Source of the DNA: Alkalihalobacillus bogoriensis ATCC BAA-922 | Lineage (GTDB): Bacteria; Bacillota; Bacilli; Bacillales; Bacillaceae_F | Assembly (NCBI RefSeq): GCF_000621445.1 | Contig: NZ_JHYI01000042.1 | Coordinates: 1-33,020 of the forward strand | DNA length: 33,020 bases | Direction: 5' to 3' | In this document: one piece after another, positions 1 through 8,958 of the stretch | Numbering within the stretch: position 1 is the stretch's first letter | Layout: every line of letters begins with the position of its first letter | The notes under the pieces: model-generated | The model's database searches: none | Seen by the model: the letters and a program-made list of their open reading frames with translations, nothing else | What the model was told of the DNA's origin: nothing | Program-made: the position numbers and the translations under genes

Positions 1-118
1 ATTGCCCTGATTTTTTACGAAAACTTCCCTCTTCCTTTTTAACGAAAATCGGAAATGTTTATTATTTTTCGGAAGAGAGAATTAGTGGGTCACATAGTAG
101 AGATAAGGAGTTAGGTCA

Positions 119-1780
119 TTATTTATTTTTTATTAAGAATAATCTCTTACAGTTCAATACAATTATTAAAATAAAGAAAAGTAACCATAAAACTACCTTT
201 ATATAAAAAGCAGAATTGTCATCGAGAGAAAGAAGATTGAGTAATACTTCTTCTACAATTATATCAAACCCACGATAACTTAATATTACAGCTAATATTG
301 AAGATACAATAAGTACATATGTTTCAGTTGCCTGGATTCGTAAAGTTCTCTTTTTCTCAACATCTTCCCTGACCTTTGCAATAAGAACCTCAATCGATTT
401 TTGAAGTTCATTTACCCCTGTCAATTCAAGAGATTGTTCATATAAATCTTTTGGACTACCTTCATCCATAAAAATAATAGTAGAATGATAATTTATTTGG
501 AGTTCATTAAATTCAGAAATTATAGAATTATATCCTTCTAACGTAGATACATCCTGATTTTTTAAACTTTGCAAGAGTGACCTATAATAAAAATATTTTA
601 TATAACTAAGTTCATAAAATCTAAACATTTGAACCAATGTTTGAAATGAAAAATACTTATACAAATCATTCTTTGCTACTTTAATATCTTCATCTGAATC
701 AATTTCATTTTTATTTTCTTCTATTATTTCATCCACAGCTTCTTTAAAATCCATATATCCGACACTTAATAAACTTCCTGTCTTAGAAAACATAAAGTGA
801 GTATTTTTCCTCATTTGACCTGCTTGATTTAACAAATCATCTTTAAAGTTCTTGCTTAAACTCTTAACATAACTTCCATCCCCATTTAAAATGTGTGCAA
901 CATAAAAGTCTTTGTTTTTTTCAATGAAATTGGAATGATTTGGATTTTTGTTCTCGTTTAAATCACACAACATCCATGTACTTCTTGAAAAATTTTTATT
1001 TTCAATTTCTATCTGTGTACATACTTGCTGTAAATGTTTAATATAACGTTCTGCTATATTATATATAGTTTGGGTACTATAGAAATCTTTTTCATAATAA
1101 TCTTTTGTTTTAAATTCTTTATGCAATTTATAATAATGAACATCCTCAAAGACAATGTCAGTAGGATGAGAGTCTAAAGAAGCTGGTATAGATTCATATT
1201 CAAAAGGAATAATTATTTGAAGGTTCAATATACCTACTTCATATACATTAGCTATAATTATTGGTTCAAGGTATTTATCATTATATTTAGATAAAAATGG
1301 GGGTAGGGTAAACCTTTTATGTTTATCTAAAATAAATTCTTTAGATAAATATCTTCTATTTGTATTTTCAAACTCTGAATCAAGATTAAGTGCCCTTTCA
1401 GCTAATAGCGACTCTATTGTTCTAATTTGAGGGGAAATCGATATTCCCGTAGAACTTACATCTATATTCAATGTTAAGTCATAATCATCAGCAATCCCAA
1501 CTCTATCCTTAAAGTCCTTTACTGAATATTCTTGTTCAGTATTAAATGGAATAAAAGCATTATTCTTTATAGTGTCATCTACATCAGGAACGTAAACATT
1601 ATATGTGGATTCTTTTATTTCTAAATACTTTAAGTAACGCTTGTTTGGATATCCCGAATTTTTTCTTGTATCTATATAACTAAGATAAGCTCTTGATTTT
1701 ATTATTTGCTCAATAATCTTAGAATAATCCTTTTTATTAAAAGTTAATGTTTGATAAAAATTCAATACTTTAAAAAACAA
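119..1780 (-). CDS. Membrane-anchored protein of unknown function, partner of the kinase gene
   Basis: I do not recognise this 553-residue protein. The first ~480 residues look soluble and mixed alpha/beta, with a charged stretch at about 345-365 (VDEIIEENKNEIDSDEDIK). The C-terminus has two hydrophobic segments, about 487-508 and 525-545, separated by a short loop, then a basic tail. This suggests a large cytoplasmic domain anchored in the membrane by a C-terminal hairpin. The start is a TTG with a GAGGTGA ribosome site about 7 bases upstream. It lies 93 bases downstream of the Ser/Thr kinase gene on the same strand, so the two are probably one transcript and this may be a substrate or membrane partner of the kinase (inference). 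No enzymatic motif was seen. Confidence 0.75.
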   Translation of the reverse strand: MFFKVLNFYQTLTFNKKDYSKIIEQIIKSRAYLSYIDTRKNSGYPNKRYLKYLEIKESTYNVYVPDVDDTIKNNAFIPFNTEQEYSVKDFKDRVGIADDYDLTLNIDVSSTGISISPQIRTIESLLAERALNLDSEFENTNRRYLSKEFILDKHKRFTLPPFLSKYNDKYLEPIIIANVYEVGILNLQIIIPFEYESIPASLDSHPTDIVFEDVHYYKLHKEFKTKDYYEKDFYSTQTIYNIAERYIKHLQQVCTQIEIENKNFSRSTWMLCDLNENKNPNHSNFIEKNKDFYVAHILNGDGSYVKSLSKNFKDDLLNQAGQMRKNTHFMFSKTGSLLSVGYMDFKEAVDEIIEENKNEIDSDEDIKVAKNDLYKYFSFQTLVQMFRFYELSYIKYFYYRSLLQSLKNQDVSTLEGYNSIISEFNELQINYHSTIIFMDEGSPKDLYEQSLELTGVNELQKSIEVLIAKVREDVEKKRTLRIQATETYVLIVSSILAVILSYRGFDIIVEEVLLNLLSLDDNSAFYIKVVLWLLFFILIIVLNCKRLFLIKNK

Positions 1781-1818
1781 ACCAGCTCACCTCATTTACA
1801 ACAACGTTTTAATGTACA

Positions 1819-1856
1819 GTATATAGGGTGTGGTTAAAATCCCTCCCCCTATATAC
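1819..1856 (-). repeat. Inverted repeat between kinase and membrane-protein genes
   Basis: GTATATAGGG at 1819-1828 is an exact inverted copy of CCCTATATAC at 1847-1856, with an 18-base loop. It lies between the kinase stop and the downstream start. There is no U-run after it on the minus strand, so it could be an RNA-processing or stabilising hairpin, or a weak attenuator, rather than a standard terminator. Confidence 0.5.
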
Positions 1857-1873
1857 TTAACTCTATCATTCTA

Positions 1874-3898
1874 TTATGATGGAGAAACTGATGGCAAAGC
1901 AGAAACCCTTTCTCTCTCGACTTGGTTTAATGATTCGATCCAATATTTAAAGTGATCATAAGTAATATGTTTACTACGAGTAGCTTTTTTAAGTTGTTTT
2001 GCTAAGTTATTTGCTTCTTCAACATTCTGTAAAAACCAACGTAACCTTTCTGGCTTATCCATTTCATCCAGAACTGCAACTTGTTTTTGTTTATGGAAAA
2101 GATAATGCCCCTTTGATACTTGAGGTTTAGATAAGTAAGCTGAATCTGTACTTCCTTGACAATATGGACAATTACAAGCGAGCTGTTTCCCTATTGCTGG
2201 TTCAAATATGTCTTTTAAAGCTTTCTCACTATATGATGTTAGTAGTTGTGGTATATAGTATCTTGGCTTTAAGTGAAAGCCCCCGCCTTCTTCAATCAAT
2301 ATAGACTCTTTAAAATCTTCAATAAAACCTATTCCAGACGAGATAGCAGTAGCTCCCATTGACATAAGACCTAATCCAAAATCATTAACCCTTGATAAAA
2401 CAATTGGTTTATATACTTCACCCAACATGCTAACGATTTTTCCGAAAGCATAATAATGAGCCTTATTAAAAGCATCTAATTTTACATCAAACATTAAGAG
2501 GTACCCATCGGCTTGTATTCGAGTGTAATGGTTTACAATTCTAATTGGACTAATATCATCAGAAATACTTTCTATTTGAATAGAAATTCCAGCATACAAA
2601 GGTCTTGTTTCTCCTATTTCTGCAAGATATTTTCTGCATTCATTGAAAACCTTCAAGTCAATCTCTAACCATGGATCATTGATATTTGCAAGAAAGTGAA
2701 AAGGTGCAACCAATACACTTGGATTTTGCTTTAATTGCCAATCCATTACTTCCTTTGCTCTTAATTGTACCGATTCAAGATCCTTAAAATCCTCTGGTTT
2801 TTCTTTTGTAAATGATGACAAAGCATATGGTAAGTTCACCAATGACTGTACATTACTGAACTTTGAGTATGCGAGCCTATATACTACAGGATCTACCATT
2901 GTAAACCCACCATTATCACGAACATGATTGTATACCTTAGCATACTTTGGAAAAAAGTTTGCTGGAAAGATTATGCCATCTAATTGATGTTCTTCTGAAT
3001 ATTCCTCTATTAAAGTACGTTCATTATGTAATAACCTTGGGAGAAAACGAAGTGAGAGGTCTAAAGAAGGAACGGGAATTTTTTTATCATCAAGACTTCG
3101 TAATTCAGCAAATAATATATCCATGGAGTAATTTCTTCGATGAGGTTGTTTTTCAAGGAGAGTTGCTATAATGTTATCAAGCTTATTAGGTGTAGCAGGG
3201 TTAATACTACTTGCAAATGGTGGCACTTCACTTAAAATTTTATACGGTGCTTCAACTAAACTATGGATCTCTAATGGCAATCTTCCTGTTATCATGTGAA
3301 ATAAGATAGCTCCAAAGCTATATAAATCTGCCCTGAAATCTATATTTTTGCTATCTTTTAATTGTTCAGGTGCCATATAAGCATATGTTCCCATAGGAAC
3401 TCCTGTAGCTGTTAATGTACTTGCATCCAGAAATTTCACAAGTCCAAAATCAAGAATTCTCACATCCCCTAAGCGAGTAATAAAAATATTATCAGGCTTT
3501 AAATCTCTATGAAATAGCCCTCTCTCATGAATTGCATTTAGACCTTCAAGCAACTGCAATCCTATTCTTTGAGTTTGAGATACCGTTAGTTTACCATTAC
3601 GTTCAATAAAAGTACGAAGAGGTTCACCGTCAGCATACTCCATAACGAGGTAACGGTATGTATCAAATCCTTCAGAATGAACTCCATCATCTACGTATTT
3701 TACTATATTCGGATGTTCAACAATTTTTAGAGAATCAATTTCACGTTTTATCCTTTTAACATCTTGACTTGAACGGATCATTTCATTTTTAAATAACTTC
3801 AAAGCAAATTTTTTACCATCTTTCTCTACAAGCCAAGTCTGTCCAAATGTACCTTGTCCTAAAGCTTGAATAATTATATATCCACCAATATTCTTCAT
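1874..3898 (-). CDS. Ser/Thr protein kinase fused to a C-terminal TGT-like (?) domain
   Basis: 674 residues. Residues 1-270 form a bacterial Hanks-type Ser/Thr kinase with a glycine loop (GQGTFG, 14-19), the ATP lysine K34, HRDLKPDN (130-137) and DFG (150-152), followed by an APEQ segment. All catalytic residues are present, so it should be active. There is no membrane segment. Residues ~280-674 are not a usual kinase tail. They contain DNGGF (328-332), a stretch near 500-528 (IVLSRVNDFGLG ... GATAISSGIG), and C575-x-C577-x2-C580 with H602. This resembles the zinc site of tRNA-guanine transglycosylases and their DpdA-like DNA-modifying relatives (inference from motifs). The start is ATG with GGGGAGTGA upstream. 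The kinase call is firm; the C-terminal call is weak. Confidence 0.9.
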   Translation of the reverse strand: MKNIGGYIIIQALGQGTFGQTWLVEKDGKKFALKLFKNEMIRSSQDVKRIKREIDSLKIVEHPNIVKYVDDGVHSEGFDTYRYLVMEYADGEPLRTFIERNGKLTVSQTQRIGLQLLEGLNAIHERGLFHRDLKPDNIFITRLGDVRILDFGLVKFLDASTLTATGVPMGTYAYMAPEQLKDSKNIDFRADLYSFGAILFHMITGRLPLEIHSLVEAPYKILSEVPPFASSINPATPNKLDNIIATLLEKQPHRRNYSMDILFAELRSLDDKKIPVPSLDLSLRFLPRLLHNERTLIEEYSEEHQLDGIIFPANFFPKYAKVYNHVRDNGGFTMVDPVVYRLAYSKFSNVQSLVNLPYALSSFTKEKPEDFKDLESVQLRAKEVMDWQLKQNPSVLVAPFHFLANINDPWLEIDLKVFNECRKYLAEIGETRPLYAGISIQIESISDDISPIRIVNHYTRIQADGYLLMFDVKLDAFNKAHYYAFGKIVSMLGEVYKPIVLSRVNDFGLGLMSMGATAISSGIGFIEDFKESILIEEGGGFHLKPRYYIPQLLTSYSEKALKDIFEPAIGKQLACNCPYCQGSTDSAYLSKPQVSKGHYLFHKQKQVAVLDEMDKPERLRWFLQNVEEANNLAKQLKKATRSKHITYDHFKYWIESLNQVERERVSALPSVSPS

Positions 3899-4205
3899 TC
3901 TTCACTCCCCTTTTCTATTTTCTTACAATTATCTTATACTATAAATGAAGAAATTTCCAAGAAAACTTAGAATTTTTAAACTTCCGAGGTATTATATTCT
4001 AAATATTTGTAATATACATTCCACACTATGGATTACTCAGATTTAATAATCAAATCTCCTCTTCCTAAGTCCAATAGAATTAGTGTTTGGGCTAAAAAAT
4101 TCTCCTTTCCTAAACTTGATAAAATAGACTACTATCGTTCTACCTGTTCAAAAATATCCATATACATTTAATAATTAAGTAATTAGATGAGAGGAATGAA
4201 CATTT
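3899..4205. other. 307-base gap with a possible 47-codon ORF
   Basis: This divergent intergenic region holds the kinase promoter on its left. It also contains an open frame on the plus strand, 4028-4171 (47 residues, beginning MDYSDLIIKS and ending SKISIYI). The frame has no ribosome site ahead of its ATG and an in-frame stop shortly upstream, so it is more likely chance or a gene remnant than a functional gene. Promoter elements for the downstream plus-strand gene are not obvious. Confidence 0.25.
3933..3960 (-). promoter_or_regulatory. Candidate promoter for the kinase gene
   Basis: On the minus strand, TTGGAA (3960-3955) and TATAAG (3938-3933) are separated by 16 bases. They lie about 35 bases upstream of the kinase ribosome site. 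Both boxes are imperfect, so this is moderate evidence. Confidence 0.35.
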
Positions 4206-5264
4206 ATGAGGATAGCAAATGAAACAATAGATGAATTAGTATATATAATAAATGAAACTAAAAGCAGAACAGCTAATGAAATAATCAATTTTTTTAATCA
4301 ATTAGGTTTTAACCATGACTATTCTCATTATCAGAATGCTGGTAGCAAAGCAAAATATACAAGAAGTGTCCTCGAAAGTGTAAATGGTAGTGCACGACTT
4401 AATACAATAGTTGAACAAGCTATACATCCAAGACAGTATATTAACTCAAACGTAAATATAAAAGAGATTGTTAACAAACTCAACGAATTCCTTACCTTTG
4501 ACGGATATGAAATAATTCCAAATGGCAATGATTATTCCATTAAACACAATAAACTAAATCCATCTGGAGAAATCAAGAACTTGATTTTCGCATCTGATGG
4601 ACCAAAACCAGAGATCATATTAAAAAATACGTTAACATATGAAATTGAAGTAGTTGCAAATAAGCAACATATTTTAATCTACGATCACCCAATAACTCCT
4701 GATGGACTAACATGGAGTGAATTATCCGATTGGTATTCAAAAAAATTTAACATAAATCAACATATAGATAGTTCTTTGCACCATAGATTATGGAGGTCAT
4801 TAGGTTCCGATGCGGAGAGGTTTTTTTACCAGAAATACTATGATACTTACGACTTTACTCTTTACAAAAACTTACCTGTGTTAATACCGCAAGTCTATCT
4901 ACATTATGATCCTTATACCATCAAACAACTAAATGGAAATAGTAGAATTCCAAGACAAAGAATGGACTTCTTGATGTTGCTCCCAGAAAATGAAAAAGTT
5001 GTTATTGAAATTGACGGGAAACACCACTACACCAAAGATAACAGCAAAGAATCCTGTACAATTAAATATGCAGAAATGGTTTCAGAGGATAGAAAGCTAA
5101 GATTAGATGGATATGAGATTTATAGAATTGGTGGCTATGAACTAATGTATAGTAATCAACATGAAGAAGAAATGGCAAAAAACGTAGTAACTAATTTTTT
5201 TGAACAATTATTTAAAAAGCACAAAATAAATTTAGTACCTAACAAAACACAAACCACTCCGTAA
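4206..5264 (+). CDS. PD-(D/E)XK-type nuclease with N-terminal helical/sensor-like region
   Basis: 352 residues. The C-terminal third has a restriction-endonuclease-like core: RQRMDFLML followed by VVIEIDGKHHY (about 268-278), which fits the D...E-x-D-x-K pattern of PD-(D/E)XK nucleases of the DUF559/very-short-patch-repair kind, then a basic helix and a YEIYRIGGYEL strand. The first ~120 residues look helical and contain an RLNTIVEQAIHPRQYI stretch like the N-terminal domains of some AbiJ-like abortive-infection proteins (recalled similarity, not tested). No methylase partner lies nearby, so a stand-alone defence nuclease is more likely than classic restriction-modification. The start is ATG with AGAGG upstream. 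Confidence 0.75.
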   Translation: MRIANETIDELVYIINETKSRTANEIINFFNQLGFNHDYSHYQNAGSKAKYTRSVLESVNGSARLNTIVEQAIHPRQYINSNVNIKEIVNKLNEFLTFDGYEIIPNGNDYSIKHNKLNPSGEIKNLIFASDGPKPEIILKNTLTYEIEVVANKQHILIYDHPITPDGLTWSELSDWYSKKFNINQHIDSSLHHRLWRSLGSDAERFFYQKYYDTYDFTLYKNLPVLIPQVYLHYDPYTIKQLNGNSRIPRQRMDFLMLLPENEKVVIEIDGKHHYTKDNSKESCTIKYAEMVSEDRKLRLDGYEIYRIGGYELMYSNQHEEEMAKNVVTNFFEQLFKKHKINLVPNKTQTTP

Positions 5265-5268
5265 ATAA

Positions 5269-5307
5269 GAACAAGGTAAACGAACCGATCATTCGTTTAC
5301 CTTGTTT
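5269..5307. terminator. Bidirectional terminator between convergent genes
   Basis: AACAAGGTAAACGAA (5270-5284) pairs with TTCGTTTACCTTGTT (5292-5306) around a 7-base loop, giving 15 perfect pairs. It lies just after the stop of the plus-strand nuclease gene and faces the end of the minus-strand small gene. Confidence 0.8.
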
Positions 5308-5386
5308 ACTACTATAATCAAAGGTATTTTTTCATAGCTTTACATCTTATCAGATTTTAATTACTGTTAAATTACGCTTTTATAGC

Positions 5387-5662
5387 TTACTCTATTTCAA
5401 CAATTTCCTTTTTTAATAAATCTAAAGCTTCTCTTGAAAAGACACCTTTTTTGTAGGCTTCAATAATCGCTTTCGTAATACTTATCTCATCAAAAGCAGG
5501 CTGTCTTGGAACTCTCATCCCATTCTTTTTATATCTCATTACAACCTGTTCCCCATCTTCTTTCCCATCTACTAACCTGATACATTTATCAATGCAAATT
5601 GAATACGTCCCAGAAACTTTAAACTCCGCTTCAATAATTGGTTTATACGTAATTTCCGCCAA
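5387..5662 (-). CDS. Small hypothetical protein downstream of the GmrSD-like gene
   Basis: 91 residues, not recognised. The N-terminal half looks beta-rich (EAEFKVSGTYSICIDKC), the middle is basic (RYKKNGMRVPRQP), and the C-terminal half is helical (ITKAIIEAYKKGVF ... LDLLKKEIVEIE). The start is TTG with AGGGGGAAT 8 bases upstream. It lies 91 bases after the DUF262/DUF1524 gene on the same strand, so it could be co-transcribed as an accessory gene. That link rests on position only. Confidence 0.6.
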   Translation of the reverse strand: MAEITYKPIIEAEFKVSGTYSICIDKCIRLVDGKEDGEQVVMRYKKNGMRVPRQPAFDEISITKAIIEAYKKGVFSREALDLLKKEIVEIE

Positions 5663-5753
5663 TTGATATTCCCCCTAAATTTTTATCACTCATTTAAACG
5701 TATACGATTAGAATTTTGAGCCACAGTTTTAATGATTCAGCAAAATTTACAAT

Positions 5754-7841
5754 TTACTCTTCTTCCCTATGCTTTTCAAATGACTGCTTAATTAAAATCA
5801 TCGCATACTCAATGTCATCTTCACTTTCAATACCGAACTCAACATCACCATTACCCCATCTTCCTAAGTTAGTTACATCCTTACATATACCATTAGGATC
5901 AAGGATCTCATTAAACGACATATTTAAACTTAAACGAAGCCTACTCTTCTGTGGGACAATATCTACAAAATTAGTTGTTGTTTTATATGCAATATATAGC
6001 TTTTTAAACTCTTCTCTTACAGAACTATCAAGATTGCATATACGTTTTCTAATTACTTCGAATAAGGATAACATTGCTCCAGATAGTTCTGGGAAGTCCT
6101 TGATTGAATATTCTGTGCCCTCATTACCCTTTGGCTTTTTCTTATACTTTTTCAAGTCATCTTCACTGATATCAGGATAGCCCCATACCAATACTGCTTG
6201 ATCAGCCAGCTTTTTAGCTCTATTTATTATTTCTTGCTCATTCCATTCGTTTAGTTTACCTAATCCCCTATTTAACCGTAACGGACTATCAGCAAAACCA
6301 CCATCCATATCACGCTTTTCTCTAAATGGCTTATCACTTAATTCAGAGTTATATCTTGTTAATGTTAAGTTTCCTAAAGTATGTAAATATGTATTCTGAA
6401 TGTCCTTCCAACTTTCTCCAAGATCATTTTGCCATTCAACTGATAAGTTTTCATTTTGAGGCATAATATGCTCAATTGTATAACTTTCAATATTTACAAT
6501 TTCTTTTCGTTGATAGTTCTCTAATTTCCTTAAAAGGTAATTACGATTTCTAAAATTATATACGTCTTTCACTTTAAGTTCTCTGATGAATTCCTCATTA
6601 CTTGGAAACCGTCTATACGAATCTTTTACTGCAAAAACAGCTTTAACACTTTCTAAATAATTCTCTTTATTTATTTCTTTCCCCAACGTTGCAAATGTCT
6701 TATTAAGAGAGTTAGTTGGTACACCACAAATCGCTCTACGGAAAACATATGATTCAACTAATTTTAAAATAGAGATAAATTCAACCTTTTCAATTTTATT
6801 TTTTGTATAATCATCATACATTTCGAGTAAGAAAGGATAAGAAACATCTACTTTTAATGAATTTATATCTTTCAATACCTCGTTAATTTCTTCATCTTTC
6901 TCATTTTGAAAAGCAAGATGAACAAAGTATTTGGAGTATTGATAAATTTCTTTTAGTATAGATTCAATAGAAATTTCGCTTTTTTGATTAACATAATCTT
7001 TAAAATCAGCATATACATTTCTGATATTTGGGATTTTTCCTGTTTTTAAGGTCAAATAATCACGCATAAACCTATCAAAAATCGCTGTTTCATTAAGATT
7101 TGAAAACCCTTTCTCCATTGGATGCCAATAATTCTTATACAATACTTCTTGTTCCTTTGGTTCTAACTTCATTAAAACGTAATTACGTATTAAATCTGCC
7201 TGTGATAAGTCAAGCCCTGTTGAATTTAAACTCTCAAAAATCAGTTGTGGATTATCATGGTCACGATCAAGAGATATGTCTACTACAATTAGCTTTGATA
7301 GCCCCCTATAAAGCGAGTTTAAATTTATTCCACTCTTCTTAATTTGATTTAAGAAAAATTGAAAGTTATTATGTACTCTTGGTGAATATTCATTAGGTAG
7401 CTCTTCATCATTTATTAGACTAATTAGTGTTTCTTTATCAGTTTGAGTCAAAAGCAATTTATGATAGAGTTCGTTCTCCTCATCATTATTCACCAAATAA
7501 TAATTCTTAATTTTTTTATTGGTTATATCAACATCTTGATCAGTAACTTTAATTTCACGACCTAATGCTAAGAGCAACAATGTTAAAGTAGTCATCCTCT
7601 GCTGACCATCTATTACAAGTAATTGAGGAACTGCCGATATTTGATATAAACCTTTTTCAATATATACAATTGAACCTACAAAATGTCCTTTTACTTCATC
7701 ATCTAAAGAAGCTCGTACAACATCATTCCAAAGTTGTTTACACTGATCAATAGTCCAGCTATATTTCCGTTGATAAATTGGTATAATAAATTGTTTTGTA
7801 CCTTGAAGAAACTTTAAAAAATTTGTTTCTGAAGCTTTCAC
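5754..7841 (-). CDS. DUF262/DUF1524 (GmrSD-like) protein, probable type IV restriction/defence nuclease
   Basis: 695 residues with the full GmrSD-type layout. The N-terminal DUF262 domain has IPIYQRKYSW (20-29) and DGQQR (78-82), the ParB/sulfiredoxin-like nucleotide-binding motif, plus the conserved FESLNSTGLDLSQADLIRNY segment (202-221). The DUF1524 HNH domain has IEHIMPQ (456-462) and TLGNLTLT (488-495). The last ~120 residues resemble the DUF5655 tail seen on some of these proteins. Family members cut modified (for example glucosylated hydroxymethylcytosine) phage DNA, using nucleotide triphosphate in the DUF262 half. The modification recognised here cannot be read from sequence. The start is GTG behind a GGGGGG ribosome site. 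No frameshift or loss of catalytic motifs was seen. Confidence 0.9.
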   Translation of the reverse strand: MKASETNFLKFLQGTKQFIIPIYQRKYSWTIDQCKQLWNDVVRASLDDEVKGHFVGSIVYIEKGLYQISAVPQLLVIDGQQRMTTLTLLLLALGREIKVTDQDVDITNKKIKNYYLVNNDEENELYHKLLLTQTDKETLISLINDEELPNEYSPRVHNNFQFFLNQIKKSGINLNSLYRGLSKLIVVDISLDRDHDNPQLIFESLNSTGLDLSQADLIRNYVLMKLEPKEQEVLYKNYWHPMEKGFSNLNETAIFDRFMRDYLTLKTGKIPNIRNVYADFKDYVNQKSEISIESILKEIYQYSKYFVHLAFQNEKDEEINEVLKDINSLKVDVSYPFLLEMYDDYTKNKIEKVEFISILKLVESYVFRRAICGVPTNSLNKTFATLGKEINKENYLESVKAVFAVKDSYRRFPSNEEFIRELKVKDVYNFRNRNYLLRKLENYQRKEIVNIESYTIEHIMPQNENLSVEWQNDLGESWKDIQNTYLHTLGNLTLTRYNSELSDKPFREKRDMDGGFADSPLRLNRGLGKLNEWNEQEIINRAKKLADQAVLVWGYPDISEDDLKKYKKKPKGNEGTEYSIKDFPELSGAMLSLFEVIRKRICNLDSSVREEFKKLYIAYKTTTNFVDIVPQKSRLRLSLNMSFNEILDPNGICKDVTNLGRWGNGDVEFGIESEDDIEYAMILIKQSFEKHREEE

Positions 7842-7908
7842 TGAATTCCCCCCTCAAACTTATATCACTCAACTAATCATATTGTAACAAAAAAATGGTT
7901 TATATTGG

Positions 7909-7948
7909 TACATAACTTAATTCCGCCCTATTTTACAACTGTTATGTA
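7909..7948. repeat. 8-bp inverted repeat in a divergent promoter region
   Basis: TACATAAC (7909-7916) and GTTATGTA (7941-7948) are exact inverted copies 24 bases apart, in the 208-base gap between the divergent GmrSD-like and TIR genes. They could be an operator for one or both promoters. The TACATAAC core also occurs in the repeat at 17554-17570, which may be chance. Confidence 0.35.
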
Positions 7949-8049
7949 ATTTTAGTATTTAACCCCTTCTACAAATGGAAATTTATTGTTATATTATCTG
8001 TATTAAGTAGAGCAAGAAAATTAGCTACGTACAATGGAGGATCTATATA

Positions 8050-8892
8050 ATGTATTACCATGCTTTAGTGGAAATTGAAGAGATAAAAGGTAAAAAAGAA
8101 AGTACAAAGGAAATTTTCGAATTAGACAAAAATAATAGAGAAATTATCTTGAATGAAGTTATAATTCCATATTTAAAAAATGAGGAATTTCAATTTAATG
8201 GATACTTTCTTAATCCAGAAGATATTAGAAGAATAGTAGTTAAAACAACTCAGCAAGCTACAAGAGATTTATCTAAATATGAAAATGATAATATGGCTCC
8301 TGGTTTAATAATGTATATTTCTCCTGAAGATATTTTGTCTTACGATAATTATACTACAGACATTACTAAAGATATTTTCTCAGAAGGAAGAAGTCTATTA
8401 AAGAACGATGTATCACTTAATTCAAATACAAAGCATAATCAAATAATTGATAGAACAAAAGTATTTATTGTTCATGGTCATGATGATTTAGCAAAGATTA
8501 GTGTAGCCAGATTTATTGAAAAACTTGGCTTAGAACCTATAATTCTTCATGAACAAGCAAGCTCAGGGAAGACAATAATTGAAAAAATAGAATCTTATTC
8601 TAATGTCGGTTTTGGAATTATAATTTATACTCCTTGTGATATTGGTGGAAAAAAAGATACTGATAAATTTAAACCGAGAGCCCGACAAAATGTTGTTTTT
8701 GAACATGGATTCTTAATGGGGAAAATAGGAAGAAATAATGTCTGTGCCTTAGTTAAAGATGAATTGGAAACTCCAAATGACATTTCAGGTGTAGTTTACA
8801 TATCATTAGATCCACATAACGCTTGGCAGATCGCTGTAGCAAAAGAATTAAGAAACTCAGGATACAATGTTGACATGAACCATGTTCTTTAA
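8050..8892 (+). CDS. TIR-like (PF10137 type) predicted NAD-cleaving effector
   Basis: 280 residues. The C-terminal half is the TIR-like domain found in CBASS/Pycsar-type effectors and other defence proteins: KVFIVHGHDD (137-146), EQASSGKTIIEKIE (168-181), and ARQNVVFEHGFLMGK (211-225), whose Glu218 is the expected NAD-hydrolysis residue. The first ~130 residues are a separate domain with NPEDIRRIVVKTT (55-67), presumably the sensing or oligomerisation part. No nucleotide cyclase lies nearby, so this is not an obvious CBASS or Pycsar operon. A ParB-like gene follows 66 bases downstream on the same strand and is the best candidate partner. The start is ATG with GGAGG upstream. Activated TIR proteins of this type deplete NAD and stop growth of infected cells (family knowledge). 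Confidence 0.88.
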   Translation: MYYHALVEIEEIKGKKESTKEIFELDKNNREIILNEVIIPYLKNEEFQFNGYFLNPEDIRRIVVKTTQQATRDLSKYENDNMAPGLIMYISPEDILSYDNYTTDITKDIFSEGRSLLKNDVSLNSNTKHNQIIDRTKVFIVHGHDDLAKISVARFIEKLGLEPIILHEQASSGKTIIEKIESYSNVGFGIIIYTPCDIGGKKDTDKFKPRARQNVVFEHGFLMGKIGRNNVCALVKDELETPNDISGVVYISLDPHNAWQIAVAKELRNSGYNVDMNHVL

Positions 8893-8958
8893 ACACCTAC
8901 TCTTTTATAACAGATAACGAAATTATTAAGATTCTAATGCTTATAATAGGAGGTATGG

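Noticed and set aside
1811-1826. GTACAGTATAT shared with 17512-17522
   Set aside because: An 11-base match is expected many times by chance in 33 kb of AT-rich DNA, and the contexts differ.
2947-3171. Open frame on the plus strand inside the kinase gene
   Set aside because: Lies wholly within the antisense of a gene with clear kinase motifs and has no ribosome site. The same applies to frames antisense to the GmrSD-like, res, mod and helicase genes.
8050-8892. CBASS or Pycsar operon
   Set aside because: The TIR-like domain fits such effectors, but there is no cyclase gene next to it.
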